The position numbers were made by a program, and so were the translations under genes. From JAJDUF01 sp965238265 (GTDB taxonomy: Bacteria; Chloroflexota; UBA11872; UBA12225; JAJDUF01): a stretch of 64,000 nucleotides of DNA. The first letter of the stretch is position 1; every line of letters starts with the position of its first letter. The notes beneath the pieces are model-generated. The model did not search any database. It was given only the letters and a program-made list of their open reading frames with translations, and was not told the origin of the DNA. Location: contig OZ250185.1 of the NCBI GenBank assembly GCA_965238265.1, positions 2,356,001 through 2,420,000 of the forward strand, in the 5' to 3' direction. Positions 44,528 to 53,678 of the stretch are shown here, in pieces.

Positions 44528-44602
44528 TGCGGGGTAGAGCAGTGGCAGCTCGTCGGGCTCATAACCCGGAGGTCGTTGGTTCGAATCCAACCCCCGCTAC
44601 CA
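44528..44602 (+). tRNA. Initiator tRNA-fMet (CAT)
   Basis: 75 nt with encoded CCA. Anticodon loop CTCATAA under a GGG/CCC stem, a mark of initiator tRNAs; position 1 (T) faces T72, an unpaired end typical of initiators. D arm GAGCAGTGGCAGCTC, T arm GTTGGTTCGAATCCAAC. Only 8 nt separate it from rnpB. Confidence 0.93.
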
Positions 44603-44614
44603 ACACTTGTAGCC

Positions 44615-44655
44615 CAAGACCGGCCCGTACTCAGCGGAGTATAGGCCGGTCTTTT
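44615..44655 (+). terminator. Rho-independent terminator of the 16S-rnpB-tRNA unit
   Basis: AAGACCGGCC (44616-44625) pairs with GGCCGGTCTT (44644-44653), followed by a TTTTC tail. Confidence 0.85.
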
Positions 44656-44794
44656 CTATCTATCCTCCCCATCCGCGCGGTCCGTCCCCTTCACCTGGAG
44701 ACTCCCCCTCCGCGCGTCGCCCCCTGCGGTAAATCTCCAGTATCATGGTAGCCGCGCACGAGACTTCATCGGACGAGACGGAAAGGGTGCAGTT

Positions 44795-45694
44795 ATGAGC
44801 TGGGAGTTCGAGCACGTCGCCGGGCCGTATGGCTTCACCGAAGGGCCGGCTTGGGATGGCGAGGGCATACTGTTCACCGACATCCCGAACAGCCGCATCA
44901 TGCGCTATGGGCCGGCAACCGGCGCCTGCCCGGTGTTCCGCACGGGAACGAACCAGGCCAACGGGCTGATGCTGGACAAAGACGGTCGGCTCTACGCCTG
45001 CGAGGGCAGCGTAGACCCGCAGACCGGCGCCGGCCGCTGCATCGCCCGCTACGAGCCGGACGGCGGCCGCACCGTGATCGGTGACAGCGCGAGAGGCAGC
45101 CGGCTCAACAGCCCCAACGACCTCGCCATTGACGCGCAGGGGCGCATCTGGTTCACCGATCCCCGCTACCACGACGACTACGACCCGATGGAGCTGGACC
45201 ACGAGTCCGTCTTCCGCCTCGATCCGCAGGACGACGGCACCTGGTCCATCCGCCGCATGACCTACACGACGACCAAGCCCAACGGCCTATTGATCGCCCC
45301 CGACCAGCGCACGCTCTACGTCGCGCAGAGCGCCTACGGCGGCGACGCACTCCGCCAGCTCCGCGCCTACCCCATCCTGGACGACGACACGCTGGGCGCG
45401 TTCCGCATCCTGCACGACTTCGGCCCGCACCGCGGCATTGACGGCATGTGCCTCGACACCGACGGCAACATCGTCGCCACCGCCGGCTTCGAGCAAAGCG
45501 GCCCAGGACCGATGATCTACGTCTTTGCCCCCTCCGGCCGGGTGATCGAGACGCACCCCGTCCCGGAAGATCGCCCCACCAACTGCACGTTTGGCGATAG
45601 CGACCTCCGAACACTCTACGTCACCGCCGGCGGCTCGCTCTACCGCGCCCGCACCGACCGCCAAGGTCTCCTCCTCTACCCACCGCTCGACTGA
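44795..45694 (+). CDS. SMP-30/gluconolactonase-family beta-propeller protein
   Basis: 299 residues. Metal-site motifs of the family: EGPAWDGEGILFTDIPNSRI, NGLMLDKDGRLYACEG, LNSPNDLAIDAQGRIWFTDP and RGIDGMCLDTDGNIVAT. Such enzymes hydrolyse sugar lactones with a divalent metal. The start ATG at 44795 lies after GAAAGGG. No sugar-catabolic operon adjoins; its 3' end overlaps the dinG stop by 19 bp convergently. Confidence 0.92.
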   Translation: MSWEFEHVAGPYGFTEGPAWDGEGILFTDIPNSRIMRYGPATGACPVFRTGTNQANGLMLDKDGRLYACEGSVDPQTGAGRCIARYEPDGGRTVIGDSARGSRLNSPNDLAIDAQGRIWFTDPRYHDDYDPMELDHESVFRLDPQDDGTWSIRRMTYTTTKPNGLLIAPDQRTLYVAQSAYGGDALRQLRAYPILDDDTLGAFRILHDFGPHRGIDGMCLDTDGNIVATAGFEQSGPGPMIYVFAPSGRVIETHPVPEDRPTNCTFGDSDLRTLYVTAGGSLYRARTDRQGLLLYPPLD

Positions 45695-48588
45695 TTAAGC
45701 CTGGCCGGTCGGTGGAGCCACTTGGCGACCATGCGGCCGAGTTCGCTGCGGCGGCACTTCCGCATGTCGGCCGGCGGCAGCGATTGGAGGAACAGACGGC
45801 CGTAGCGCTTGGTCAGCACCCGGCTGTCGAGGATCACCACCACACCGCGGTCGGTCGTGCTGCGGATGAGCCGCCCAAACCCTTGCTTGAGCCGCAGCAC
45901 CGCCTGGGGCACGGCGTAGCCCATAAAGGCGCTATCGCCGTATAGCTCCTCGGAGCGGGCGGCGAAGATCGGGTCGGTCGGGACGGTGAACGGGAGCTTG
46001 ACGATCACCAGGCACGTCAAGGCCTCGCCGAGCAAGTCCACCCCCTCCCAAAACGAGCTTGTGCCGAGCAAGACGGTGCCCGGAGTCGTGCGGAAGCGTT
46101 CGAGCAGCTGGGCGCGTGGGCCGTCTACCCCCTGCGCCAAGATCGTCAGGTCGCGCAAGGAGGAGCGTAAGGCCATGTACGCGCCACGCAGCGCGGCGTG
46201 CGAGGTGAAGAGAATCAGCGTCTGGCCCCCGGATGACCGGCAGATGTCCTGGAGCGCCGCGTGCAGCGCGTCGGCATAGGCCGGCGCGAATGGCGGCGGC
46301 AGGTCGCCGGGCACGCACAATAGTGCCTGACGCCGGTAGTCGAACGGTGAAGCGACCGCCAGGCACGACGTATCGCGCTCTAAGCCGAGCCGTTCCAGCA
46401 CGTAGCGAAAGCTGCCGCCGACCTGCAACGTCGCCGAGGTCATAACCACGCAGTCGCAGGTGGCAAAGAGCGTCTGCCGCAGCAGCTCACCCACGTCCAG
46501 CGGCGCCGACCGCAGCGTCACGCCGCGCCAGTCCGCCTCCAGCCAATAAATCATGTCATCCTGCGGCGCGGCGATGATCGCATCGAGGCGGGCGTGGGTG
46601 TCGCCTACCTCGCGCTCGGCGCCCTGAATATCTCCGAGCTTTTCGTCGAGTTCCTCGCTCGCGCCGCGGAAGTCGGCGAGGGTGCCGTGAAGCCGCGTAA
46701 TCGCCCGTCCCAGCACCACCAGCCCCTCGGCCAGCGCGACCCAAGCCTCCTCCACGCGCTCCCAGGCTTCCGTCCGGCGGTTGCCCGCGGTCAGCCGCAG
46801 CTGGCGGTCGCCCGACCGCTGGGTGTACCGACCCGGCGCGTCACCGCTGCCACGCGCGGCGTCTCCTACCTCGCGGGCAAAGCTCTGGACCGCATCGAAC
46901 AGGTTGCGTACCAGCGGCACGACCGCCTCGACGGCATCGTGCGCTGGCTGCGTGAGGTCGGCGGCGCGCTCGCGCAGCGCCGGTCCGCCGCTCACCAGCA
47001 GGAGGGAGTGGATGTCGCCGAACAGCCCCCCATACCGCCCTTGACCGATCTTCAGACTGAGCCGCTGCAAAAGACCGAGCAGCGCGTGTTGCTCCAGGCG
47101 CAGGCCGAGTTGCTCGGTGGCTTCCTCCTCCAGGTGATGAGCTTCGTCAATGACGAGGTCGTCATACGCCGGGAGCACCTGGTTCTCCAGCGCGATGTCG
47201 GCCAGCAGTAGCGCATGGTTGACGATGACGACATGGGCCGCCTCGGCTTGCCGCCTGGCCCGCGCCAGGAAGCACACGCCCTGGCGGTGGTAGCGACAGA
47301 GTTGCGGGGTGCAGCTGTCCACATCGGCGGAGACCTGCGCCCAAGCGCCTAGCTCCTCATCCGACAGCGCCAGCTCCTGCCGGTCCCCGGTTTGCGTCTC
47401 CCGCAGCCAGAACAGGATGCGCGTCGCAAAGAACAGCTCGTCTTTGGCGTGCGTGGCATCGCGGAGGAAGCTGCGCCACCGCCGCAGACACAGATAGTTG
47501 CTGCGCCCCTTGGCCACGGCCGCCCGGAATCGCTGGGGAAGAGTCTGCTGGAGCAGCGGCACGTCCTTCTCGTGCAGCTGCATCTGGAGATTGATCGTAT
47601 TCGTGGACACCACTACCCGCCGACCGTTGGTTACGGCATAGAGCACCGCCGGCACGAGGTACGCCAGCGACTTGCCGGTGCCCGTCCCGGCCTCCACGAG
47701 CAGGTGGTCGCGTCGATTCAGCGTGCCGGCAACCGCCTGCGCCATCTCCCGCTGCCCGGGCCGATCTTCATATTCGGCCAGCGCCGACGCCAGGCCACCC
47801 TGGGCACCGAGCACCGCTGCCACCGCGTCCGCGTCAACCTCCTCGATCCGACTGGCGGGCCGCAGCGGCTCCGGCGGCGCCATCATCTCGCCCAGGAAGT
47901 CGGCCGGGTCCGCCTGCTCACTCTGCGCCCCCTCGCCTTCCGGCGCACCGTGCCGGTCGAGCGTGTCACCGTCGGCGGTGAAGGCGCGTTGCAGCCCACG
48001 GCGCAGCGCCGCCTGAAAGAAATCCGCCTCGGCAGTATCCGTGCGCCCCAGGAGCCGCACGGCCTCTTCCAGCAGCCGCACGTCCAGCGTATCGGCATGA
48101 CGGACGAGCGCCTGATAGACCGTGCCGGCCTCCTCGGCCGCAGCGCGGGCCTCGGTAGGCGGTGCATCGGGCAGCACGATGTCGAGCGCCGCACTGAGTC
48201 GCCGCCGCTCGCCGCGGCCAATGGTCGGGAAGAGCAGCGTTGCCACCGACCACAGATCGAGCGGCATGGTCGGCAGCGGGAGCATGGCGGCGCTCTCGGC
48301 TGCCTCCGCATCCGGCACCAGCCAGACCATGCGATCCTGGCCGATGAAGAAGGCGAGCGCCTCTGACCCGTCCGGTTCGCTACCCCGCCGACGCCCCCGG
48401 CGTGGTGCCGGCGGCGGCCGCCACCACGTTGGCTCGGTAGCGTCGGTGCTGAGGCGCACCGCCGCCACTGCGCCAGGCGCCGCCAGCGCAGCAAGCATAT
48501 CGGCGTGCCCAGGCGCCACGCCGACGGCCACGACCGCCTCGCTCGTATCGAGTAGGGTCTCGGCCGGCGCATCAAGTGGGCCTGTCAC
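45676..48588 (-). CDS. dinG: DinG/XPD-like ATP-dependent DNA helicase
   Basis: 970 residues. An N-terminal extension of about 280 residues without a clear domain precedes the helicase: Walker A VEAGTGTGKSLAYLVPA, DEAH box LVIDEAHHLEEEA, and C-terminal motifs LLGTSSFWEGVDLLGEALTC and QGFGRLIRSTTDRGVVVILD (motif VI). Cysteines in DSCTPQLCRYHRQGVC fit the iron-sulphur cluster. DinG helicases unwind 5'-3' and remove R-loops or stalled structures. The next gene, rdgB, ends just upstream. Confidence 0.93.
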   Translation of the reverse strand: MTGPLDAPAETLLDTSEAVVAVGVAPGHADMLAALAAPGAVAAVRLSTDATEPTWWRPPPAPRRGRRRGSEPDGSEALAFFIGQDRMVWLVPDAEAAESAAMLPLPTMPLDLWSVATLLFPTIGRGERRRLSAALDIVLPDAPPTEARAAAEEAGTVYQALVRHADTLDVRLLEEAVRLLGRTDTAEADFFQAALRRGLQRAFTADGDTLDRHGAPEGEGAQSEQADPADFLGEMMAPPEPLRPASRIEEVDADAVAAVLGAQGGLASALAEYEDRPGQREMAQAVAGTLNRRDHLLVEAGTGTGKSLAYLVPAVLYAVTNGRRVVVSTNTINLQMQLHEKDVPLLQQTLPQRFRAAVAKGRSNYLCLRRWRSFLRDATHAKDELFFATRILFWLRETQTGDRQELALSDEELGAWAQVSADVDSCTPQLCRYHRQGVCFLARARRQAEAAHVVIVNHALLLADIALENQVLPAYDDLVIDEAHHLEEEATEQLGLRLEQHALLGLLQRLSLKIGQGRYGGLFGDIHSLLLVSGGPALRERAADLTQPAHDAVEAVVPLVRNLFDAVQSFAREVGDAARGSGDAPGRYTQRSGDRQLRLTAGNRRTEAWERVEEAWVALAEGLVVLGRAITRLHGTLADFRGASEELDEKLGDIQGAEREVGDTHARLDAIIAAPQDDMIYWLEADWRGVTLRSAPLDVGELLRQTLFATCDCVVMTSATLQVGGSFRYVLERLGLERDTSCLAVASPFDYRRQALLCVPGDLPPPFAPAYADALHAALQDICRSSGGQTLILFTSHAALRGAYMALRSSLRDLTILAQGVDGPRAQLLERFRTTPGTVLLGTSSFWEGVDLLGEALTCLVIVKLPFTVPTDPIFAARSEELYGDSAFMGYAVPQAVLRLKQGFGRLIRSTTDRGVVVILDSRVLTKRYGRLFLQSLPPADMRKCRRSELGRMVAKWLHRPARLNQSSGG

Positions 48589-48609
48589 GAGCGTTGTCTC
48601 CCGCCACCC

Positions 48610-49230
48610 TCAGTCCCGCCACGCGGCGAGGAGGTCCCGGGCGGCCGCCGCGGCACGCGCGCGGTGGCTGATGGCGTTTTTCTCCTCCGGGGACAACTCT
48701 GCCATCGTGCAGCCATGCTCCGGCAGCCAGAACACCGGATCGTAGCCGAATCCGTGCGTGCCCCGCGGCTCGGTAGCTATCAACCCTTCAACCGTACCCT
48801 CAACGCTCCCCAGCAACGAGCCATCGGCGGCGGCAACCGCGATCACACAGCGAAATCGCGCCGTGCGCTCGGCGGCCGCAACCCCGCGTAGCCGCTCCAG
48901 CAGCAAGGCCATCCGCTCGGCGTCGGTGGCATCCTCACCGGCATACCGCCGCGACCGCGTGCCCGGCAAGCCTCCCAGCGCATCCACCTCCAGCCCGGAA
49001 TCGTCAGCCAACGCCGCCACGCCTGCTGCCCTGGCAAACGCCTGCGCCTTGAGCACGGCGTTCTCGGTAAAGGTCCTTCCCGTCTCGGCCACGTCGAGCG
49101 TCAGCCCGAGGTCCTTGGGGACGTGCAGCGCGAACGGCAAGCCGGCGAACAACGCGCGATATTCCGAGAGCTTGTGGACATTGTTCGAGGCGAGCAGTAA
49201 CCGGCGTCTCGGCCGAGCAATCGCAGTCAC
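48610..49230 (-). CDS. rdgB: RdgB/HAM1-family dITP/XTP pyrophosphatase
   Basis: 206 residues. Family motifs: LLLASNNVHKLSEYRAL (substrate), FTENAVLKAQAFA, ALADDSGLEVDALGGLPG with the metal aspartates, and HGFGYDPVFWLPEHG with SPEEKNAISHRARA. It removes inosine and xanthosine triphosphates from the pool. It precedes dinG on the same strand with 21 bp between, a likely two-gene unit. Confidence 0.96.
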   Translation of the reverse strand: MTAIARPRRRLLLASNNVHKLSEYRALFAGLPFALHVPKDLGLTLDVAETGRTFTENAVLKAQAFARAAGVAALADDSGLEVDALGGLPGTRSRRYAGEDATDAERMALLLERLRGVAAAERTARFRCVIAVAAADGSLLGSVEGTVEGLIATEPRGTHGFGYDPVFWLPEHGCTMAELSPEEKNAISHRARAAAAARDLLAAWRD

Positions 49231-49282
49231 AAGCGGATTATAGCGCCTCTTCTAGCGCCTCACTCCCCGGCCCCCTCGCCGC

Positions 49283-49382
49283 CAGTGGTCAGTGGCGCGG
49301 GGGAGTCTGCCGCCCGTCATTCCCGCCGTCTCGTCCGTCATTCCCGCGAAAGCGGGAATCCACTCTCGCCGCCGGGTGGGGG
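49283..49382. repeat. REP palindromes between rdgB and the amidohydrolase
   Basis: GCCAGTGGTCAGTGGCG (family C) followed by GTCATTCCCGCCGTC and CATTCCCGCGAAAGCGGGAA (49337-49356), the palindrome seen also at 18599. Confidence 0.6.
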
Positions 49383-50249
49383 TCAGGCCGGAGACAGTCC
49401 CAATAACCGCGCTGCATTGCCTCCTAGGACAGCCGCCGCCGCCCTTGGCGGGAGGCCGGCATCGTACACGTAGTGCAGCATGCGTCGTTGGCTCAGGAGC
49501 CGATAATCGCTGCCAAAGAGCACCCGCCCGGGCGCGAGGTCGTGGAGTCGAGCGACCACCGCGGGCTGGTAGAGGTACGCCGCTGCCGCCGTGTCGTAAT
49601 AGACGTGCTCTGTCAGTACCGCGACTTCCGGCATCAGCTCGTAGAACGCCAAGCCGCCACCGCAATGCGCCAGGATCAGCGGCACGCCTGACGCCCCGGC
49701 GTCGTCACCCGCTGCAAGGCGCAAGAGACCGTAGAGCCGGGCCGGGGTTGTCTCCCCCTTGCCCCGGTACGAGTGCCCGACCGGCTCGCTGGCGTGGATC
49801 AAGATTGGCAGCCGGAGCGCTCGGCAGACTTCGAGCAGCGGGCCGATGTCGGCGAGGTCGTCAACAGCAAACGCTTGGCCGTCCGGGTATAGCTCGCCTA
49901 CCCCCCGGCACCCCGCCGCCGCGCAACGCTCGACCTCGCGGGCGGCCGCCGCGCCGGCCCGGGGCTGCACCGTACAGAAGGGTACGATCTTGCCCCCGGA
50001 GCTGCGTCCGGCCGCAATGAGGGCGTCGTTCTGCTCGACACAGAGGGCCTGGTCCCGCCAGCCGAAGCCCACCGCCACCGAAGCATCCACCCCGCTGCGC
50101 GCCATCTCTGCCGTGAGGTCTTCGGCGGTAGCCAAACGCGGCCGGGGACCGGGGTTGAGCAACGCAAACCAGCCATCGCGCGTCCGGTAGGTCTCCGGCC
50201 TCGCAATGACCTCGGGCGAGAAGACGTGGGCGTGGCTATCCACAATCAC
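49383..50249 (-). CDS. Amidohydrolase (Amidohydro_2-type TIM barrel)
   Basis: 288 residues. Metal-site motifs in order: VDSHAHVF (H-x-H), PILIHASEP, LILAHCGGG and VLFGSDYRLL (terminal Asp). This set fits the amidohydrolase/ACMSD-like decarboxylase group; substrate unknown. GTG start at 50249 overlaps the stop of the nucleotidyltransferase gene by 4 bp (GTGA), so it is coupled to the HEPN/MNT pair upstream, an unexpected partner. Confidence 0.88.
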   Translation of the reverse strand: MIVDSHAHVFSPEVIARPETYRTRDGWFALLNPGPRPRLATAEDLTAEMARSGVDASVAVGFGWRDQALCVEQNDALIAAGRSSGGKIVPFCTVQPRAGAAAAREVERCAAAGCRGVGELYPDGQAFAVDDLADIGPLLEVCRALRLPILIHASEPVGHSYRGKGETTPARLYGLLRLAAGDDAGASGVPLILAHCGGGLAFYELMPEVAVLTEHVYYDTAAAAYLYQPAVVARLHDLAPGRVLFGSDYRLLSQRRMLHYVYDAGLPPRAAAAVLGGNAARLLGLSPA

Positions 50250-50788
50250 GAGGCCGCCCCATTACTATCAGTATCCCGATACCAGCCGCGCGGCGTGCGC
50301 CGCCATCCCTCCCGCTTCAACGCCGCGAGGCGCTCACGCTGCTGTGCAAACCAGGCCCCACCAACCAGCACAATGCCATGATCCACCGCTTCGAGTGCGG
50401 TCAGGTGCGCCCTGGCCAGCATCGCCGCGAACTCATCCGGTGTGTAGCCAATGACCTGAATGCGCGCTTCACTCGCCAGAGCTGCACCACCTACGTCCAT
50501 TTGATCGTGCAACTCTGGCGCAGTGACGCCAGCTCTGCGAGCGTCTCCCAGGATGTCCAGGCGGTCGAACCAGTCATCAGGCAGTCCGTCGGCGACCACA
50601 ATTATGTCAATATCGCTGTGCCGACGCGCCGTACCCCGCGCCACCGAGCCATAGAGGATCACCGCCGCCGGTGGCGGGCGCAGCGCCGCTGCCACCCGCG
50701 CCGCGTAGGCCGCCGCCACCCGCCGCCCGCTGACGGACTGCTCCGACGGCCGGCGCACCAACGCCGCTATGCCCTGCTCCGCGGTCAT
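50246..50788 (-). CDS. MNT-type nucleotidyltransferase, antitoxin-like
   Basis: 180 residues. The nucleotidyltransferase signature AVILYGSVARGTARRHSDID then IIVVAD (G-S...D-x-D) is clear at about residues 42-65. Small MNT proteins pair with HEPN RNases and can neutralise them by AMPylation. The ATG overlaps the HEPN stop as ATGA (50785-50788). The C-terminal part with AWFAQQRERLAALKREGWRR is helical and basic. Confidence 0.9.
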   Translation of the reverse strand: MTAEQGIAALVRRPSEQSVSGRRVAAAYAARVAAALRPPPAAVILYGSVARGTARRHSDIDIIVVADGLPDDWFDRLDILGDARRAGVTAPELHDQMDVGGAALASEARIQVIGYTPDEFAAMLARAHLTALEAVDHGIVLVGGAWFAQQRERLAALKREGWRRTPRGWYRDTDSNGAAS

Positions 50789-51198
50789 GGTGCTGGCGAC
50801 GCCTCCTTGATCTGCCGCCGAGCATACGCGACGATGGCACGGGCATCCGTATGGGCAGTGGCAGCCATGTCCTCGTCGTAGAAATCGGTTGGTGTACCGG
50901 CTGGGAAGGCATCAGGGTAACGCGCCGCAATGTAATGGTGATCCAGACGGCGCGCCGCTGCGCGAAGCTCCGGGTCAACTTCCCAGCCGCGGCGCTCTAC
51001 GTCATCCACGAGCGCCAGGACCGAGTGCCCCCACGGGTCCGCATTGATGAGATAGATCAGTGCCTTGAGCGCCTTCTCGGCGGCCTGCTGACTGTAGAAC
51101 GCGCAGGGGTTATACCGGCCACCGGCCAGCAGCACGGCGGCAGTGGCCACATCAGCCTCGGCCTCGGCCAGCCAGCGTTCAGCATCGTCGCGCGTCAT
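50785..51198 (-). CDS. HEPN-domain protein, toxin-like
   Basis: 137 residues from the ATG at 51198 (CAGGAGAT upstream). HEPN helices: RDDAERWLAEAEADVATAAV, NPCAFYSQQAAEKALKALIY and LRAAARRLDHHYIAARYPDA, as in PF05168 proteins. HEPN members are often RNases; the catalytic R-x4-6-H motif is not obvious, so activity is uncertain. Forms an overlapping pair with the MNT gene. Confidence 0.88.
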   Translation of the reverse strand: MTRDDAERWLAEAEADVATAAVLLAGGRYNPCAFYSQQAAEKALKALIYLINADPWGHSVLALVDDVERRGWEVDPELRAAARRLDHHYIAARYPDAFPAGTPTDFYDEDMAATAHTDARAIVAYARRQIKEASPAP

Positions 51199-51386
51199 CT
51201 CCTGAATCGTACACTGCCCTCGTGTACTCGCACCGTTCCCAGGGGCCACTATCGCGGAGGCCAGTGCAAGCGCCAGAGGTGTATTCCTGGCCCTTACACC
51301 GGTGAGAAATCCCGGGGGATAGCTTACACGGCTGGACGAGGCACTTAGGGGGAAAGCGAGGCAGCGAGAGCACGGCCCACCAGGTC

Positions 51387-51566
51387 TTAGCCTTGCACAA
51401 TAGGCCGTGACCGACCGACATCGTCTTCGACGCCCAGCAGCAAGTCCAAGGCAGCGTCACGGCCCTGCTGCCGCACGATCACGGCGACGGCCTGTAACGC
51501 CGCTGCTTCTGTCTCAAAGTCCGCGACGACGTTGCGGGACGACAACGACCACAACTCGTAGTTCAC
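51387..51566 (-). CDS. Second copy of the small leaderless gene, shortened by a stop
   Basis: 59 residues from the GTG at 51566: VNYELWSLSSRNVVADFETE, AAALQAVAVIVRQQGRDAAL, DLLLGVEDDVGRSRPIVQG, then TAA. In the paralogue at 32220 the codon is CAA and the protein runs 20 residues further; downstream DNA still matches (GACCTGGTGG, CGTGCTCTCGCTGCCTCGC), so a C-to-T change truncated this copy. TATACT (51573-51578) lies 6 nt upstream of the GTG, as in the paralogue. Confidence 0.65.
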   Translation of the reverse strand: MNYELWSLSSRNVVADFETEAAALQAVAVIVRQQGRDAALDLLLGVEDDVGRSRPIVQG

Positions 51567-51572
51567 AATCGT

Positions 51573-51578
51573 AGTATA
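51573..51578 (-). promoter_or_regulatory. -10 element implying a leaderless transcript, copy 2
   Basis: TATACT on the minus strand, 6 nt before the GTG at 51566. Confidence 0.6.
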
Positions 51579-51596
51579 GCCATCGCCGCTGGCGCG

Positions 51597-53678
51597 TTAT
51601 TCCAGCAGCCAGCCGTGCTGCCACAGCAGCTCGTCTCCCAGCGGTCCCAGCTGTACCGCCTGCGGGGTACCGGCGTGCTCCGGGTAATACTCCAGGCGAG
51701 CACGTTGGAAGTATTGGACGGTGCGGATACGGCCGGACCGGTAGTGATCCGCTTCCTGGCGCTCACCGGAGATCGGATACCCGAACAGCTCAACGCCGCC
51801 CTGCGCCTCGAAGAACTTCAGGAAGGCGAAGTGGACACCGTGCCCGGTTTCGGGGAAGAAGCGCCGGTCCGGCCCGGACTCGAACGGCTCGCCGGCTGGG
51901 AACGGCCGCCGGGACTGTGTGAGTAGCGTGCCGAGTGGCGTCAGCTGCACCTCGCGCTCGGTACCGGCGTACTCAGCATGGTACTCGAAGCGCGCACGCT
52001 GGAAATACTGGACCGAGCGCCCGTCCTCCGTGAGCTCCTCGGTGCGCGGATAGCCAAAGATGTCTACGCCGCCGTGCGCCTCGAAGAACCGGCGAAACGC
52101 AAAGCCTACGTTATGTCCCGTTTCCTCGAAGTAACTGAAGGCTGGGTGGTCTATGCGCGCGGCGCGGTCCGTCAGGCGTGAGCCATCACCGAGCGCGATC
52201 TCCGCCCATACCGGGTCACCAAACCACGCGCCATCCGGGCCTTGCAACTGCCACACGGAGCGGTTGGTGGCTAACTCCGGCGGAGCGGTCATTGCTACGC
52301 TGAATGCGACCTCGTGCCCCGCCGCGACCGGATGTGGTAACCGGACACTCGACACCGCGCCCCACTCCCCGCCGCTGCGATGGGTCAGGCGATACTCCTG
52401 GGACCAATCCCGCTTGCCAAAATTGCGTAGCAGCCAGGCCTTCGTAAACGACTGGCCCGGCCGGAGAGGGGTCCCATCGGGAATAGTAAGATCGCTCACA
52501 AAGAGCGCATCGTCCGCACCCTGCACATGGGCGACAATCCCGCGAGCGATACCTTCCGCGACACGCTCACGGAAGGCGGCCTGTGCGAGACGACGCGCAT
52601 CGCCCGCATTGGTCAGAAACCCCGCTTCAACGAGCACCGCCGGCATCTGAGCAGCACCGATGACCCAGAACGGGGCCGAGTAGACGCCAAGATTGGTCTG
52701 CCCGGTGGCCGCGACCAACTCCCGCTGCGTGGCGCGAGCGAGCAGCCGGCTCTCCGCTACCAGGCGCGGGCTGCGATTGGCGCTGAACTTATACCCCTCC
52801 TCAGGCCCGAAGATCGTCAGGAATCCCGACAGTTGCGGGGCGGCGCTGGCATTGGCATGAATGCTCACGAAGAGATCGGCCCCGGCGCGATTGGCAATGT
52901 CAGCGCGGGCCTGTAGCTCGTCTCTTTCGTGTACGTGCGGTGGCAATACGCTGCCGTCATCGTCGCGCGTCAAGAGGACGCTCGCTCCCAGCTGCTCCAG
53001 GCGTGGCCGCAGCACCTCGGCAACTGCCAGGTTGACGACAGCCTCGCGCTGGTAGTTGTGCAACGCGCCAAGATCGCGTCCACCGTGCCCCGGATCGAGG
53101 ACGATCTTCATAGCGGCCAGCGGCCGGCCGCTCAGGGCAACGAGCGGCGGTAGATCGAGGGGCGCGGGGGTCGTGGCGACCACGGCCAGCTCGGAACGCT
53201 GGAGCCTGGCCGTAGAGCGGCCAAAGCGCAGCTCCCACGTCGGCCGATCCAGCACGATGCTCCTGTAGTTGCTGCCGTTGATCCCGAACAGCTCGACATC
53301 GCCGATGGATTGAATGTGGAGCAGCCGCGGCTCCGACCAGCCGGTCTCCCACTTGACCAGATAGATCGGGTCGCCGTCCTTGAGCAACCCGGCAGAAAGC
53401 CAGGGATCGCCGCGGGAGAGCCTCCAGAGCTGGTCCAGGGTGACCTGGACGCGGCTCTCCCTGTCCCAACGCACGTACTTGTCGGCCAAGGCCCGTGTAT
53501 CGCCGGCCCAATGGAGCACTCCTTGCGGGTCTGCAATCCACAAGTGCGGAGTGCCCCGCAGTGCGACCACCGTGCCGTGAGCGAACGCGCCTTGCGCCTG
53601 CACCGCCGGGGCCACAGCAGCCCGGCCGATGAGCACGCCGGCGACGACAAAGACAATGAGCCATGTCCGTATGTTCAT
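51597..53678 (-). CDS. Secreted N-acetylmuramoyl-L-alanine amidase with Ig-like and repeat domains
   Basis: 693 residues from the ATG at 53678 (GGAGGG 12 nt upstream; an ATG at 53690 is too close to it). Signal peptide MNIRTWLIVFVVAGVLIGRA. Amidase_3 domain: MKIVLDPGHGGRDLGALHNY with the zinc histidine, REAVVNLAVAEVL with glutamate, DLFVSIHANASA and VLVEAGFLTNAGDA. Then an NBR1-like Ig domain (DGTPLRPGQSFTKAWLLRNF) and two C-terminal repeats (SYFEETGHNVGFAFRRFFEA and RFFPETGHGVHFAFLKFFEA), shared with the SpoIID-like protein at 2-1489. Cell-wall hydrolase. Confidence 0.92.
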   Translation of the reverse strand: MNIRTWLIVFVVAGVLIGRAAVAPAVQAQGAFAHGTVVALRGTPHLWIADPQGVLHWAGDTRALADKYVRWDRESRVQVTLDQLWRLSRGDPWLSAGLLKDGDPIYLVKWETGWSEPRLLHIQSIGDVELFGINGSNYRSIVLDRPTWELRFGRSTARLQRSELAVVATTPAPLDLPPLVALSGRPLAAMKIVLDPGHGGRDLGALHNYQREAVVNLAVAEVLRPRLEQLGASVLLTRDDDGSVLPPHVHERDELQARADIANRAGADLFVSIHANASAAPQLSGFLTIFGPEEGYKFSANRSPRLVAESRLLARATQRELVAATGQTNLGVYSAPFWVIGAAQMPAVLVEAGFLTNAGDARRLAQAAFRERVAEGIARGIVAHVQGADDALFVSDLTIPDGTPLRPGQSFTKAWLLRNFGKRDWSQEYRLTHRSGGEWGAVSSVRLPHPVAAGHEVAFSVAMTAPPELATNRSVWQLQGPDGAWFGDPVWAEIALGDGSRLTDRAARIDHPAFSYFEETGHNVGFAFRRFFEAHGGVDIFGYPRTEELTEDGRSVQYFQRARFEYHAEYAGTEREVQLTPLGTLLTQSRRPFPAGEPFESGPDRRFFPETGHGVHFAFLKFFEAQGGVELFGYPISGERQEADHYRSGRIRTVQYFQRARLEYYPEHAGTPQAVQLGPLGDELLWQHGWLLE

